A stretch of 6,978 nt of DNA from an uncultured Saprospiraceae bacterium (GCA_937921525.1 CAKZUM010000125.1:1-6978), one strand, 5' to 3'. Positions 1 through 6,221 are shown, counted from the stretch's first letter. Notes: generated from the sequence alone by a model not told the origin. Translations and numbers: made by a program.

Positions 1-123
1 ACTATACACTCTTGGCTGCTTCTTTTTCCCTTATTTTCCTCTTGAAATCGGTCATAGTATCAACAATACTCCCGCTTTCAAGAGAAAACTAAGAAAAAAA
101 TAAGCTACCCAAGAATGTACATT
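1..123. repeat. Long imperfect inverted repeat (hairpin), left arm truncated by the window edge
   Basis: Positions 1-60 pair with 66-123 around a five-base loop (CAACA, 61-65). By hand alignment about 45 bases pair. The best blocks are CTCTTGAAA (39-47) with TTTCAAGAG (76-84), AGTAT (56-60) with ATACT (66-70), CGG (49-51) with CCG (72-74), and 1-15 with 109-123 (12 of 15). Pairing is still present at base 1, so the arm may extend outside the window. Neither side has a U-tract directly after the stem, so this is not a standard terminator. Short open frames cross it (for example a hydrophobic frame-3 stretch ending at 92, and a 17-codon minus-strand frame with its stop at 2-4), but none can be supported as a gene. 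It lies about 110 bp downstream of the beta-barrel gene's stop. I see nothing else in 124-231. Confidence 0.6.
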
Positions 124-231
124 TATTATCTCCTCGTTACAGAGTTAACACAAATGTATAAAAAACAGACATACCTATATCCCCACACTACTTGATTTGT
201 CTATTTGTAGATAGTTTTTATGCAGCCTTTT

Positions 232-930
232 CTAAAAGATAGCATAAGCTACTTGAAAACTAAGGTAATAATTCCTAAGAAATTCAACTGGATCAATTGC
301 TGGCAGAGAAGTAGATGGGTTATTCAATTCAAACCTTGTGTTTTTATAAAATTTTGAAATCCCAAACCCAAATCGTCCATGTACAGACACGCCACTCTTG
401 TGCGTATATCCAAACCCAGTAATCCAAGATAAGTCATCTTTTCCAAATTCCGATAATATGGACTGATAAGAAAATTGACGCACTGGATCATTAATAACTT
501 CTTCTACTTCACTGTTAACTAAGCGAGAATAGACGATACCTCCTTCCACATGCCAACTGGATAATTCGTTTTTTAGCATCCATTTTAATAAAAAGGGTAC
601 ATCTACATAAGTCAGGTCAATGGTTTGGTCTTTAAGTGGCTGATTCCCTCTAAAGTTGCCAGCGAATATGGTACTTCCTTTTTTGCTGTAGAGAAATTCC
701 ATATTAAAATCTAAACGAGGCGTCAGTCTTACAATTCCTTTTAAACCTCCAGTTAAGCCATTTTTATCATATCCTGTATAGAAATCTCCATCTATCTGAC
801 TGGTATTAATGCCTATTATCAGACCTGCGTTGAAACGCTCAGAGTCGGGTATATATCTCTTTTGGCTAAATACTTGAGCACAACAAAGTAGTAATATTAC
901 AATTGAAAGTAGGTCTCTTGGGATTTTCAT
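232..930 (-). CDS. PorT-family outer-membrane beta-barrel protein
   Basis: A 232-residue protein predicted to be secreted and inserted in the outer membrane. Residues 1-22 form a signal peptide: a basic start, a hydrophobic core (SIVILLLCCAQV), and an end at FSQ, a frequent Bacteroidetes cleavage context. The mature part alternates polar and hydrophobic residues in strand-like segments with Gly/aromatic turns (for example FNAGLIIGINTSQIDG, LDFNMEFLYSKKGS, YVDVPFLLKWML, LSWITGFGYTHKSG) and ends in a strand with a terminal Phe (YYLSFQVAYAIF). This matches the small PorT/OMP_b-brl_2 barrels, which are usually about 200-240 residues and mostly of unknown substrate. The gene is transcribed alone, leftward, behind the rplU-rpmA terminator. 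I recognised no promoter in the short upstream gap. The specific function is unknown, and the family call rests on overall pattern, not on a catalytic motif. Confidence 0.8.
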   Translation of the reverse strand: MKIPRDLLSIVILLLCCAQVFSQKRYIPDSERFNAGLIIGINTSQIDGDFYTGYDKNGLTGGLKGIVRLTPRLDFNMEFLYSKKGSTIFAGNFRGNQPLKDQTIDLTYVDVPFLLKWMLKNELSSWHVEGGIVYSRLVNSEVEEVINDPVRQFSYQSILSEFGKDDLSWITGFGYTHKSGVSVHGRFGFGISKFYKNTRFELNNPSTSLPAIDPVEFLRNYYLSFQVAYAIF

Positions 931-979
931 AGTTTCAGATTTAATTTGACGGACTTATTATTTCGTCATTACTAAATTA

Positions 980-1010
980 AAAAAGCCCTGTGCATGACAC
1001 AAGGCTTTTT
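980..1010 (-). terminator. Rho-independent terminator of the rplU-rpmA operon
   Basis: AAAAAGCCCTGTG (980-992) pairs with CACAAGGCTTTTT (998-1010) at 12 of 13 positions around the loop CATGA. Read on the minus strand, the hairpin begins about 30 bases after the rpmA stop and runs into a T-tract. Runs of T/A on both sides would let it work in both directions, but only the leftward operon is seen entering it. Confidence 0.85.
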
Positions 1011-1039
1011 AAATTTATCTGTAAAAGATGTTGTATAAA

Positions 1040-2389
1040 TTACACCCCACCGTCTAATTCATCCTGTAATTTCTGTAGTGCATCCCAATCTCCGCTTGCT
1101 GCTAGGCCTGCTTGTTTTGGCCAACTACCGGGATTGTGCATTTGAAATCTTGGACCAGCCGCAGTTAAAATTTCTTTGATTGCTTCTGGTGTAGAAGCAG
1201 CTACTTTAGCCCATGTGTCCAAACCAGCTTCGATCAATAATTCAGAAATTTTCGGCCCTACTCCTTCGATAATCTTAATATCGTTTTCCTTTACTTTTTT
1301 GCCGTTTAGCATAGCTGTCGCTGCACTTGCAGATTTAGCTACTGCATCTGCTTCGCCTTGCTCTTTTGCTACTTTGGCAGCTGCTTTTTGTGCTTCTGCT
1401 TCCTCCTTAGCTGCTGCTTTAGCCGCTGCATCTGCTTCGCCTTGCTCTTTTGCTACTTTAGCTGCTGCTTCTTGTGCTTCTGTTTCTTCTTTAGCCGCTT
1501 TCTTAATCGCTGCATCTGCGTCTGCTTGTTCTTTTGCCGCTTTAGCTGCTGCATCTTGTGCTTCCGCTTCTTCCTTAGCTGCTTCCGCTGCCATTTCAGT
1601 ACCACCAATTGCTGCTGCTGCTGCTGCAACTGTATTAGCTTCGTCCGCTTCTTTGATAGCTTTGCTTACTGCTGCACTTGCTTCTATTTCTTCTTTTTCC
1701 ACTTTAGCTGCTGCTGCGTTTGCTTCTTCTGCTTGCTTTACCGCCGCTTTTGCTGCTGCATCTGCTTCTGCTTGCTCTGCTGCTGCTTTCTTAGCTGCTG
1801 CATTTGCTTCTTCTGCTTGCTTTACTGCATCTTTTGCCGCTGCATCTGCTTCCGCAGTTTCTTTAGCAACTGCTGCTGGTGCTACAACTGGAGCTGCTGC
1901 TGCCTTAACTGCTGGTGCTTCCACAACTGGAGTTGCAGCCGCCTTAGCTGCTGCTGCTTCCGCTTTCTTAGCTGCTTTTGCTGCTCTAGCTGCATCTATT
2001 TTAGCCTGAGCTGCTGCCTCTGCTTGAGCAGCATCAGCTCCTGCTGCTTCTGCCCTAGCTGCTCTAGCTGCCGCTTTAATTGTTTTTGAAGCTGCTTTAT
2101 TCTTTCTATCTTCCGCTAACTTGATTTCTACATCTTCAAAAGGAAGAATATCTACGAAAGTTCTGTTATACTTTCTTTTTCTAAATGCTACCAATCCATC
2201 TACTCTTGCATGTAAGGTAAAATCTTTACCCTTATATACATTCTTTCCTGGGTGGTATTTAGTACCTCTCTGACGAACGATGATGTTCCCTGCTTTTGCA
2301 GTTTGACCACCAAATAATTTGACGCCTAATCTTTTGCTAATACTATCACGTCCGTTATCCGAACTCGAGGCTGCTTTTTTATGTGCCAT
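1040..2389 (-). CDS. rpmA: Ribosomal protein L27 with long Ala-rich repeat extension and C-terminal helix-hairpin-helix domain
   Basis: Residues 1 to about 88 are a full bacterial L27, a large-subunit protein near the peptidyl-transferase centre: MAHKKA start, NGRDSISKRLGVKLFGGQ, the GNIIVRQRGTKYHPGKNV signature, and a KYNRTFVDILP end. A usual L27 stops there at about 85-90 residues; this one is 449. Residues 95-176 are Ala/Lys-rich with an Ala/Pro/Val hinge (153-175). Residues 179-354 carry two blocks of 28-residue Ala/Glu/Lys repeats that should form long helices. Residues 369-449 contain a helix-hairpin-helix motif (IIEGVGPKISELLIEAGL) followed by an RF...P.SWP.QA.LAA..W pattern I associate with HhH extensions in Bacteroidetes. 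The frame is open throughout with no sign of frameshift. It lies 76 bp downstream of rplU in the conserved L21-L27 order, with a terminator after it. The L27 call is certain; the role of the tail is unknown, possibly nucleic-acid or rRNA binding. Confidence 0.95.
   Translation of the reverse strand: MAHKKAASSSDNGRDSISKRLGVKLFGGQTAKAGNIIVRQRGTKYHPGKNVYKGKDFTLHARVDGLVAFRKRKYNRTFVDILPFEDVEIKLAEDRKNKAASKTIKAAARAARAEAAGADAAQAEAAAQAKIDAARAAKAAKKAEAAAAKAAATPVVEAPAVKAAAAPVVAPAAVAKETAEADAAAKDAVKQAEEANAAAKKAAAEQAEADAAAKAAVKQAEEANAAAAKVEKEEIEASAAVSKAIKEADEANTVAAAAAAIGGTEMAAEAAKEEAEAQDAAAKAAKEQADADAAIKKAAKEETEAQEAAAKVAKEQGEADAAAKAAAKEEAEAQKAAAKVAKEQGEADAVAKSASAATAMLNGKKVKENDIKIIEGVGPKISELLIEAGLDTWAKVAASTPEAIKEILTAAGPRFQMHNPGSWPKQAGLAASGDWDALQKLQDELDGGV
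1328..1855 (-). repeat. 84-bp / 28-residue coding repeats in the L27 extension
   Basis: Two blocks of three 28-residue units are in exact register: residues 179-206, 207-234 and 235-262 (DNA 1604-1855), and residues 271-298, 299-326 and 327-354 (DNA 1328-1579), with an eight-residue spacer. The first block has the pattern AEADAAAK.AVKQAEEANAA, with its third unit diverged. The second has AKEEAEAQ.AAAK.AKEQ. Copies are also similar at DNA level: GCATCTGCTTCGCCTTGC starts at 1344 and again at 1428, exactly 84 bp apart, and TTCTTCTGCTTGCTTTA recurs at 84-bp spacing near 1724 and 1808. Twenty-eight is four heptads, fitting a continuous helix or coiled coil. Large plus-strand open frames over this region are shadows of the biased composition. 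Confidence 0.85.
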
Positions 2390-2465
2390 GATTTTTTATT
2401 TAAGAACACTTAATATTACTAAGCCTTCTATATCATTAAAATTTAAAATGCATTGTCGCTGTAAT

Positions 2466-2777
2466 TTATACAGCAATTGAATCAACTTTGATCTTAGTAA
2501 AAGACTGTCGGTGTCCATTTTTCTTTTGGTACCCCTTTCTTCTTTTCTTTTTAAATACGATCACTTTATCCCCTTTTTGGTGGCCTAGTACAGTAGCATT
2601 TACTGCTGCCCCACCAATGGATGGGCTACCGATAGTTACACTACCGCCGTTGTCAATTAGAAGTACCTCCTCAAAGCTGAGACTGTCTCCTTCGTTGGCG
2701 GCTAACTGGTGGACGAAGATCTCTTGACCTTCCTCAACTTTAAACTGTTGACCAGCTATCGTCACAATTGCAAACAT
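2466..2777 (-). CDS. rplU: 50S ribosomal protein L21
   Basis: A 103-residue protein of normal L21 length that binds 23S rRNA in the large subunit. Recognisable parts are MFAIVTIAGQQFKVEEGQ at the N-terminus, GDSLSFEEVLLI in the middle, and the basic C-terminal block VIVFKKKRRKGYQKKNGHRQSFTKIKV typical of the family. I chose the ATG at 2775-2777 because homology starts exactly there. A longer in-frame opening with a TTG at 2832-2834 lies inside the predicted -7 promoter box and adds residues unlike L21. No Shine-Dalgarno is present; the region before the start is A/T-rich, as usual in Bacteroidetes. It is the first gene of the rplU-rpmA operon. Unlike L27 here, L21 has no extension. Confidence 0.97.
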   Translation of the reverse strand: MFAIVTIAGQQFKVEEGQEIFVHQLAANEGDSLSFEEVLLIDNGGSVTIGSPSIGGAAVNATVLGHQKGDKVIVFKKKRRKGYQKKNGHRQSFTKIKVDSIAV

Positions 2778-2831
2778 GTCAATAATTTTTAATGAATAAA
2801 TTTTATATAGTCGCTTTTTTCTAAGCGGCTG
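2778..2831 (-). promoter_or_regulatory. rplU 5' leader with a small hairpin
   Basis: The presumed untranslated leader of the rplU-rpmA transcript. Next to the predicted transcription start, CGCTT (minus strand, 2827-2823) pairs with AAGCG (2816-2812) around a six-base A-rich loop. Ribosomal-protein leaders are often autoregulatory, but a 5-bp stem is weak evidence, and I do not recognise a known leader class. Confidence 0.25.
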
Positions 2832-2862
2832 CAAAGATAGGTATTTTGTTGGGGAAAAACAA
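2832..2862 (-). promoter_or_regulatory. Bacteroidetes-type promoter of rplU-rpmA
   Basis: On the minus strand, TTG (2862-2860) is followed after 20 bases by TATCTTTG (2839-2832). This matches the TAnnTTTG -7 box and the upstream TTG element at about -33 recognised by the Bacteroidetes primary sigma factor. Transcription should start near 2825, leaving a leader of roughly 50 bases. The site also shows that the longer rplU opening cannot be the true start. Confidence 0.7.
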
Positions 2863-2870
2863 CTAGGTTA

Positions 2871-2901
2871 GAATAGAGAATAGAGAGCAGAGATTAGAGA
2901 C
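2871..2901 (+). repeat. GARYAGA heptamer repeat, copy A
   Basis: Four imperfect tandem heptamers (GAATAGA, GAATAGA, GAGCAGA, GATTAGA) end in GAC. The copy starts 8 bp upstream of the -33 element of the rplU promoter. It belongs to the same family as the copies at 3015, 3074, 4797, 4881, 6163 and 6803. The following 2902-3014 holds no gene, only a short direct repeat (ATGTAAATTA at 2978 and 2999). Confidence 0.7.
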
Positions 2902-3014
2902 TGAATCCATTTGTAAATAAAGAAATTTCCTCATTATTTAAAAGCAAGCAGTGCACTCATTCATTAGGTGTAGGGACATGTAAATTATTGAACGTTAAAT
3001 GTAAATTAGAACAC

Positions 3015-3106
3015 AGAATAGAGACGTATTTTATCCAAAATCATAAAATTTAGTCCTTTTTTAAACGAAATAAGTCTCTATTCTCTACTCTCGCCTCTCT
3101 ATTCTC
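3015..3106. repeat. Inverted pair of GARYAGA repeats (copies B and C) forming a hairpin
   Basis: AGAATAGAGAC (3015-3025) is the exact inverse of 3074-3084. Including flanking bases, arms 3015-3040 and 3059-3084 pair at about 21 of 26 positions around an 18-base loop. Arm C reads, on the minus strand, as heptamers GAATAGA, GAGGCGA, GAGTAGA, GAATAGA and then GACTTATTTCGTTTAAAA. It begins immediately after the stop codon of the leftward response-regulator gene. The inner TTTCGTTTAAAA is shared with the pair at 4834-4880. No T-tract follows, so it is not a typical terminator. Confidence 0.7.
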
Positions 3107-3868
3107 TTATATTCCCTGCTGCAAACGCCGCATCTGTTCCATAAAGGCAGGTCTTCTTCTACGAGAGATTTCGATTTGCTTGCCATCTTCCATGACTAGA
3201 TAACCACCCTCTCCTTTAACGTACTTTGTCATATAATTGAGGTTAATGACATGACTTTTATGAACTCGGTAGAAATTCATCGGTTTTAGCAGTTCTTCGT
3301 ACCATTTGATAGTTTTTGAGGCTGTTAGTCGAGAACCATCCGTCATGTGTATATGGGTATAGTTGTCCTCCGCCTCTAAGCGTTGTACATCTCGTATATG
3401 CACGAAATAAATACCGTCCACCGCAGCAACACTTAATTTTTCATAAGCATTTGGGTGATTATATTTCTTGGTAAATAAGTCATAACGCTTATCCATTTCC
3501 TCCCCATACATGCCAGGGATTTTATGAACTGCTTCAATCAATTGATCTGGATCCGTCGGTTTTAGAATATACCCTATAGAGCTATAGCTACATGCCTCAA
3601 TAGCATATTTATCGTAAGCTGTAATGAAAATGATCTCAAAAGGAATGCGCTGCAACTGGTTGAGAAATTGGAACACTAAACCATCTCTTAGTTGAATATC
3701 GAGGAAAGCAACATCAGGTTGGATACTATTGTCTTGGAAAAGTTCAATCGTCTCTTTTACACTACCAGTTTCAGCAATTATTTCGATGTTCGGACAATAA
3801 GATTTTAACAAGTTTCTTAAGTTACTGCGTCCACTAGCCTCATCTTCGACAATAATTGCTTTGATCAT
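3107..3868 (-). CDS. LytTR-family response regulator (REC-LytTR)
   Basis: A 253-residue cytoplasmic transcription regulator. Residues 1 to about 118 form a receiver domain: acidic pocket E8/D9/E10 (IIVEDE), phospho-acceptor D57 in VAFLDIQL, T83 in FITAYD, and K103 in ILKPTD. Residues about 144-250 form a LytTR DNA-binding domain, with DGIYFVHIRDVQRLEAEDNYTHIH and the signature FYRVHKSHVINL (199-210), ending in a basic segment SRRRRPAF. The length is normal for the LytR/AlgR class. Phosphorylation would come from a partner histidine kinase, commonly a LytS/YehU-like membrane kinase, but none is in the window, so it appears as an orphan here. It is transcribed leftward, divergently from the TetR gene, and its stop codon abuts repeat copy C. 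The target genes are unknown. Confidence 0.93.
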   Translation of the reverse strand: MIKAIIVEDEASGRSNLRNLLKSYCPNIEIIAETGSVKETIELFQDNSIQPDVAFLDIQLRDGLVFQFLNQLQRIPFEIIFITAYDKYAIEACSYSSIGYILKPTDPDQLIEAVHKIPGMYGEEMDKRYDLFTKKYNHPNAYEKLSVAAVDGIYFVHIRDVQRLEAEDNYTHIHMTDGSRLTASKTIKWYEELLKPMNFYRVHKSHVINLNYMTKYVKGEGGYLVMEDGKQIEISRRRRPAFMEQMRRLQQGI

Positions 3869-4151
3869 AGTGTTTCTTCTATTTTGGATGTTCGATTACA
3901 AAAGAGGCAAGCTAATTATCTTTTTAATTTTTAACAAGATATATCTAATATAATTTTATTATATAGTATGATTTTAACAATATTTTTTTGACGAGTTTAT
4001 TCAAGTCACATAATCATACAAGCTTAAAAGCGAATTTTCGCTAATATTCACTCCATTTTTGAAGAATATCCTCTTATTTAGAAACAAAAAATTAAATTGT
4101 ATTGTTAATTTAGAATTTATGTTCTAATTTTATTGCCTATTCTAGAAATTA
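3869..4151. other. AT-rich divergent intergenic region
   Basis: This 283-bp gap lies between the divergent LytTR and TetR genes. It is very AT-rich, holds no credible open frame, and must contain the promoters for both. I found no clean TAnnTTTG box. The nearest on the plus strand is ATTG (4101-4104), 20 bases, then TAATTTTA (4125-4132), which is weak. GARYAGA repeats are absent here, unlike the gene-end gaps on either side. Confidence 0.5.
4110..4147 (+). promoter_or_regulatory. Candidate operator for the TetR regulator
   Basis: TTAGAA (4110-4115) and TTCTAA (4122-4127) form an inverted repeat with a six-base spacer. The palindrome TTCTAGAA (4140-4147) follows and ends 4 bp before the TetR start. 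TetR-family genes are often autoregulated from palindromes in this position. The half-sites are short and lie in AT-rich DNA, so chance is a real alternative. Confidence 0.3.
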
Positions 4152-4829
4152 ATGACTGATACTAAAGAACTCATATTTAATACAGCTATACAATTGTTTA
4201 ATAGCCTTGGCGTTAATAACGTAACACTTAGGACTATTGCTAATAAGGTAGGGATCAGTCCAGGCAACTTAGCTTATCATTACAAAAACAAACAACTAAT
4301 TATAGAAGATGCCTTTAAGCGTATGCAAGTAGAACGTACTTCTATATTAACGGGCGTTCAAGAAATTCCTTCCATAGAGAAAATATATGACCAAATGGTT
4401 CCTATGTATCTTTTAGAAAAAAAATATCTTTTTCTAAATTTAGATGCCATTCACATCATTAGAAACCATCCAGAATTTGCTCAATTACAACGAGATCATA
4501 TTGAAAAGAAAATAGATTATATAAGAGCCGTTTTAGATCTTTCCATTGCTACTGGCAATATGTATCCCGAAAAAACAGAAGGAGAATATGATCGAATTGC
4601 TCAAAGTCAATGGCTTATCATGTATTTTTGGTTGACCCAGAAGGAAATAAGAGGCATTGATTCTGATAATATTGAAGAATTACAACAATCTGTATGGGAT
4701 TTGGCTTTACCTAAAATGACGGAAAAAGGCTTGTACAAGTACAGTAAGCTGTTCAATCGAAAGGGAATAAACTTAAAAGTAAAGCAGAAAATAGCGAGAA
4801 CAGAACAGAGAAGTGAGAGCAGAAAGTAA
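4152..4829 (+). CDS. TetR/AcrR-family transcriptional regulator
   Basis: A 225-residue dimeric DNA-binding repressor type. Residues about 5-52 are the TetR helix-turn-helix domain: ELIFNTAIQLFNSLGVNNVTLRTIANKVGISPGNLAYHYKNKQLII, with the usual GISPGNLAYHYKNK recognition region. The remaining helices form a ligand-binding domain without a diagnostic signature. The ATG fits the family start, with an AT-rich leader and no Shine-Dalgarno. The gene precedes a thiolase and a FadJ-type gene in the same direction, so control of fatty-acid degradation with an acyl-CoA ligand is plausible (inference). The last 11 residues (ARTEQRSESRK, 215-225) are encoded by a degenerate GARYAGA repeat, so the basic C-terminal tail is probably an acquired extension. 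Confidence 0.9.
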   Translation: MTDTKELIFNTAIQLFNSLGVNNVTLRTIANKVGISPGNLAYHYKNKQLIIEDAFKRMQVERTSILTGVQEIPSIEKIYDQMVPMYLLEKKYLFLNLDAIHIIRNHPEFAQLQRDHIEKKIDYIRAVLDLSIATGNMYPEKTEGEYDRIAQSQWLIMYFWLTQKEIRGIDSDNIEELQQSVWDLALPKMTEKGLYKYSKLFNRKGINLKVKQKIARTEQRSESRK

Positions 4830-4898
4830 ATACGTCTTTCGTTTGAAACAATGGAATTCTACTAGTTTTAAACGAGATACCTCTCTACTCTTCTCTGT
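4794..4898. repeat. Inverted pair of GARYAGA repeats (copies D and E), overlapping the TetR 3' end
   Basis: ACAGAGAAG (4805-4813) is the exact inverse of CTTCTCTGT (4890-4898). Inside, 4834-4849 pairs with 4865-4880 (about 13 Watson-Crick and 2 G-T of 16; core TCGTTTGAAAC with GTTTTAAACGA) around a 15-base loop. The purine-rich outer arm contains degraded heptamers and encodes the C-terminus and stop of the TetR gene; the pyrimidine arm lies in the gap before the thiolase. The rest of the gap, 4899-4950, is AT-rich with nothing recognised. The inner motif is shared with the pair at 3015-3106, so the two are likely copies of one element. Confidence 0.65.
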
Positions 4899-4950
4899 AC
4901 TACAACTAAAAATAAAATATTTAATAATAAATTTAGTAAATCAATAAAAT

Positions 4951-6156
4951 ATGGAAGCTTATATCTATGATATTGTCCGAACGGTAAGAGGTAAGGGCAA
5001 TAAAAAAGGTGCACTAATGGGTGTTACACCAACCCAATTATTAGTGACCTTATTGGACGAGCTTAAGGAAAGAAATGATTTCGATCCTAAGCTGGTAGAA
5101 GACTTTATTTGTGGTTGTGTAACCCAAGTAAAAGATCAAGGAGCAAATATCGCTAAAACAGCCGCTCAAGTATCTGGATATGGGGATCACTTATGTGGTG
5201 TTTCCCTTAATCGTTTTTGTGGATCTGGTTTGGAAGCAATCAATCAAGCATCTGCTTATGTAAAATCTGGTTTCACAGATTTAATGTTAGCGGGTGGCGT
5301 AGAGAGTATGTCCAGAGTAAGTATGGGTGCCGATGGTGGTGCGATGATGATGGATCCTGCTGTAGCTATTCCCGGTTACACGATTCCTCAAGGAGTATCT
5401 GCTGATTTAATTGCTTCTAAATTTGGCTACTCTAGAAAAGATGTAGATACTTTCGCAGCAGAATCACAAGCTAGAGCTTTAGCAGCAGAACAAGCGGGCT
5501 ATTTCAACAAATCTAGAATTAATATTAAAGATGAGAATGGTTTCATACTATTAGATAGAGATGAAAATATCAGAGCAGGAACGACTGCAGAATCTTTAGG
5601 TTCTTTAAAGCCTTCCTTCGAAATGATGGGACAAATGGCTGGCTTTGATGCGGTAGCTATTCAGAAATATCCTGAAGTGGCTGCGATCAATCACGTACAC
5701 CATGCAGGAAACTCTTCTGCCATTGTCGATGGTGCTGCAATTGCTCTTATTGGTAATAAAGAGATCGGTGAAAAGATGGGCATTAAGCCAAGAGCAAAAA
5801 TCAGATCAGTCGGTGTTGTTGGTACAGACCCAACTATCATGTTGGTAGGTCCTGCACCTGCAAGTAGAAAGGCTTTGAAAAAAGCAGGCATGACTAAGAG
5901 CGATATTGATTTATTTGAAATCAATGAAGCATTCGCTGCCGTAGCGATGCGTTTCATGGAAGACTTGGGTGTGGATCACTCTATCACGAATGTGAATGGT
6001 GGTGCGATTGCTTTAGGTCACCCACTTGGTGCAACAGGTTGTATGATTACTGGTACGTTGTTAGATGAGTTGGAGAGACGGGATTTGAGTACTGGTTTGG
6101 CTACGCTTTGTATTGGTGGGGGAATGGGGATTGCTACTATTATTGAGCGGGTTTAG
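4951..6156 (+). CDS. fadA: Acetyl-CoA C-acyltransferase (3-ketoacyl-CoA thiolase)
   Basis: A 401-residue cytoplasmic thiolase of normal length. It cleaves 3-ketoacyl-CoA with CoA to acetyl-CoA and a shortened acyl-CoA, the last step of beta-oxidation. The nucleophile is C90 in NRFCGSGLEA. The GGVESMS block (115-121), NEAFA (325-329), catalytic H357 in GGAIALGHPLGATG (350-363), and catalytic C387 in CIGGGMG are all present, so it should be active. The start is the ATG at 4951 with an A/T-rich leader. It follows the TetR gene by 121 bp of repeat-containing DNA. The next gene in the same direction begins as an enoyl-CoA hydratase, supporting a degradative FadA/FadI role over a biosynthetic acetoacetyl-CoA thiolase. 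The symbol is by family; fadI would be equally fair. Confidence 0.93.
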   Translation: MEAYIYDIVRTVRGKGNKKGALMGVTPTQLLVTLLDELKERNDFDPKLVEDFICGCVTQVKDQGANIAKTAAQVSGYGDHLCGVSLNRFCGSGLEAINQASAYVKSGFTDLMLAGGVESMSRVSMGADGGAMMMDPAVAIPGYTIPQGVSADLIASKFGYSRKDVDTFAAESQARALAAEQAGYFNKSRINIKDENGFILLDRDENIRAGTTAESLGSLKPSFEMMGQMAGFDAVAIQKYPEVAAINHVHHAGNSSAIVDGAAIALIGNKEIGEKMGIKPRAKIRSVGVVGTDPTIMLVGPAPASRKALKKAGMTKSDIDLFEINEAFAAVAMRFMEDLGVDHSITNVNGGAIALGHPLGATGCMITGTLLDELERRDLSTGLATLCIGGGMGIATIIERV

Positions 6157-6162
6157 GAAACC

Positions 6163-6212
6163 AGAGTAGAGAGCAGAGAATAGAGAGTAGAGACTCGAAC
6201 GGCTCCACTCTC
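6163..6212 (+). repeat. GARYAGA repeat copy F with stem-loop
   Basis: Starting 6 bp after the thiolase stop, heptamers GAGTAGA, GAGCAGA, GAATAGA and GAGTAGA run to GAC at 6194. The 31 bases 6163-6193 match the inverse of 6803-6833 at 30 positions. In addition GAGAGTAGAG (6183-6192) pairs with CTCCACTCTC (6203-6212) at 9 of 10 positions, giving a stem-loop with a ten-base loop. It lies just downstream of the stops of both the thiolase gene and the opposing four-helix-bundle gene. Confidence 0.8.
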
Positions 6213-6221
6213 CTCAATACT

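Noticed and set aside
2..103. Possible 3' end of a gene entering from the left (hydrophobic frame-3 stretch ending at 92, or frame 2 ending at 103)
   Set aside because: They are too short to judge, and the T-rich arm of the inverted repeat gives hydrophobic translations by composition alone.
1176..2089. Two long plus-strand open frames (1176-2009 and 1358-2089) with Ser/Ala-rich or Cys/Phe-rich translations
   Set aside because: They are antisense shadows of the Ala/Glu/Lys repeat codons in the L27 extension and resemble no protein family.
2488..2727. Plus-strand open frame opposite rplU
   Set aside because: It lies fully antisense to a certain ribosomal-protein gene and has no family resemblance.
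2778..2834. A longer rplU start (TTG at 2834) adding 19 residues
   Set aside because: It falls in the predicted -7 promoter box, and the added residues do not belong to L21, which starts at the ATG at 2777.
3015..3084. The B-C hairpin as a rho-independent terminator for the response-regulator gene
   Set aside because: No T-tract follows the stem on the minus strand, and the stem is long and AT-rich; it fits a repeat element better.
2871..3106. CRISPR array as an explanation for the short repeats
   Set aside because: The repeats are 7-bp tandem units in inverted pairs at scattered gene ends, with no regular spacers and no cas genes.
5217..5957. Open frames within the thiolase gene (5217-5405 plus, 5691-5957 minus)
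   Set aside because: They are shadows of the thiolase coding sequence, whose catalytic motifs are all intact in its own frame.
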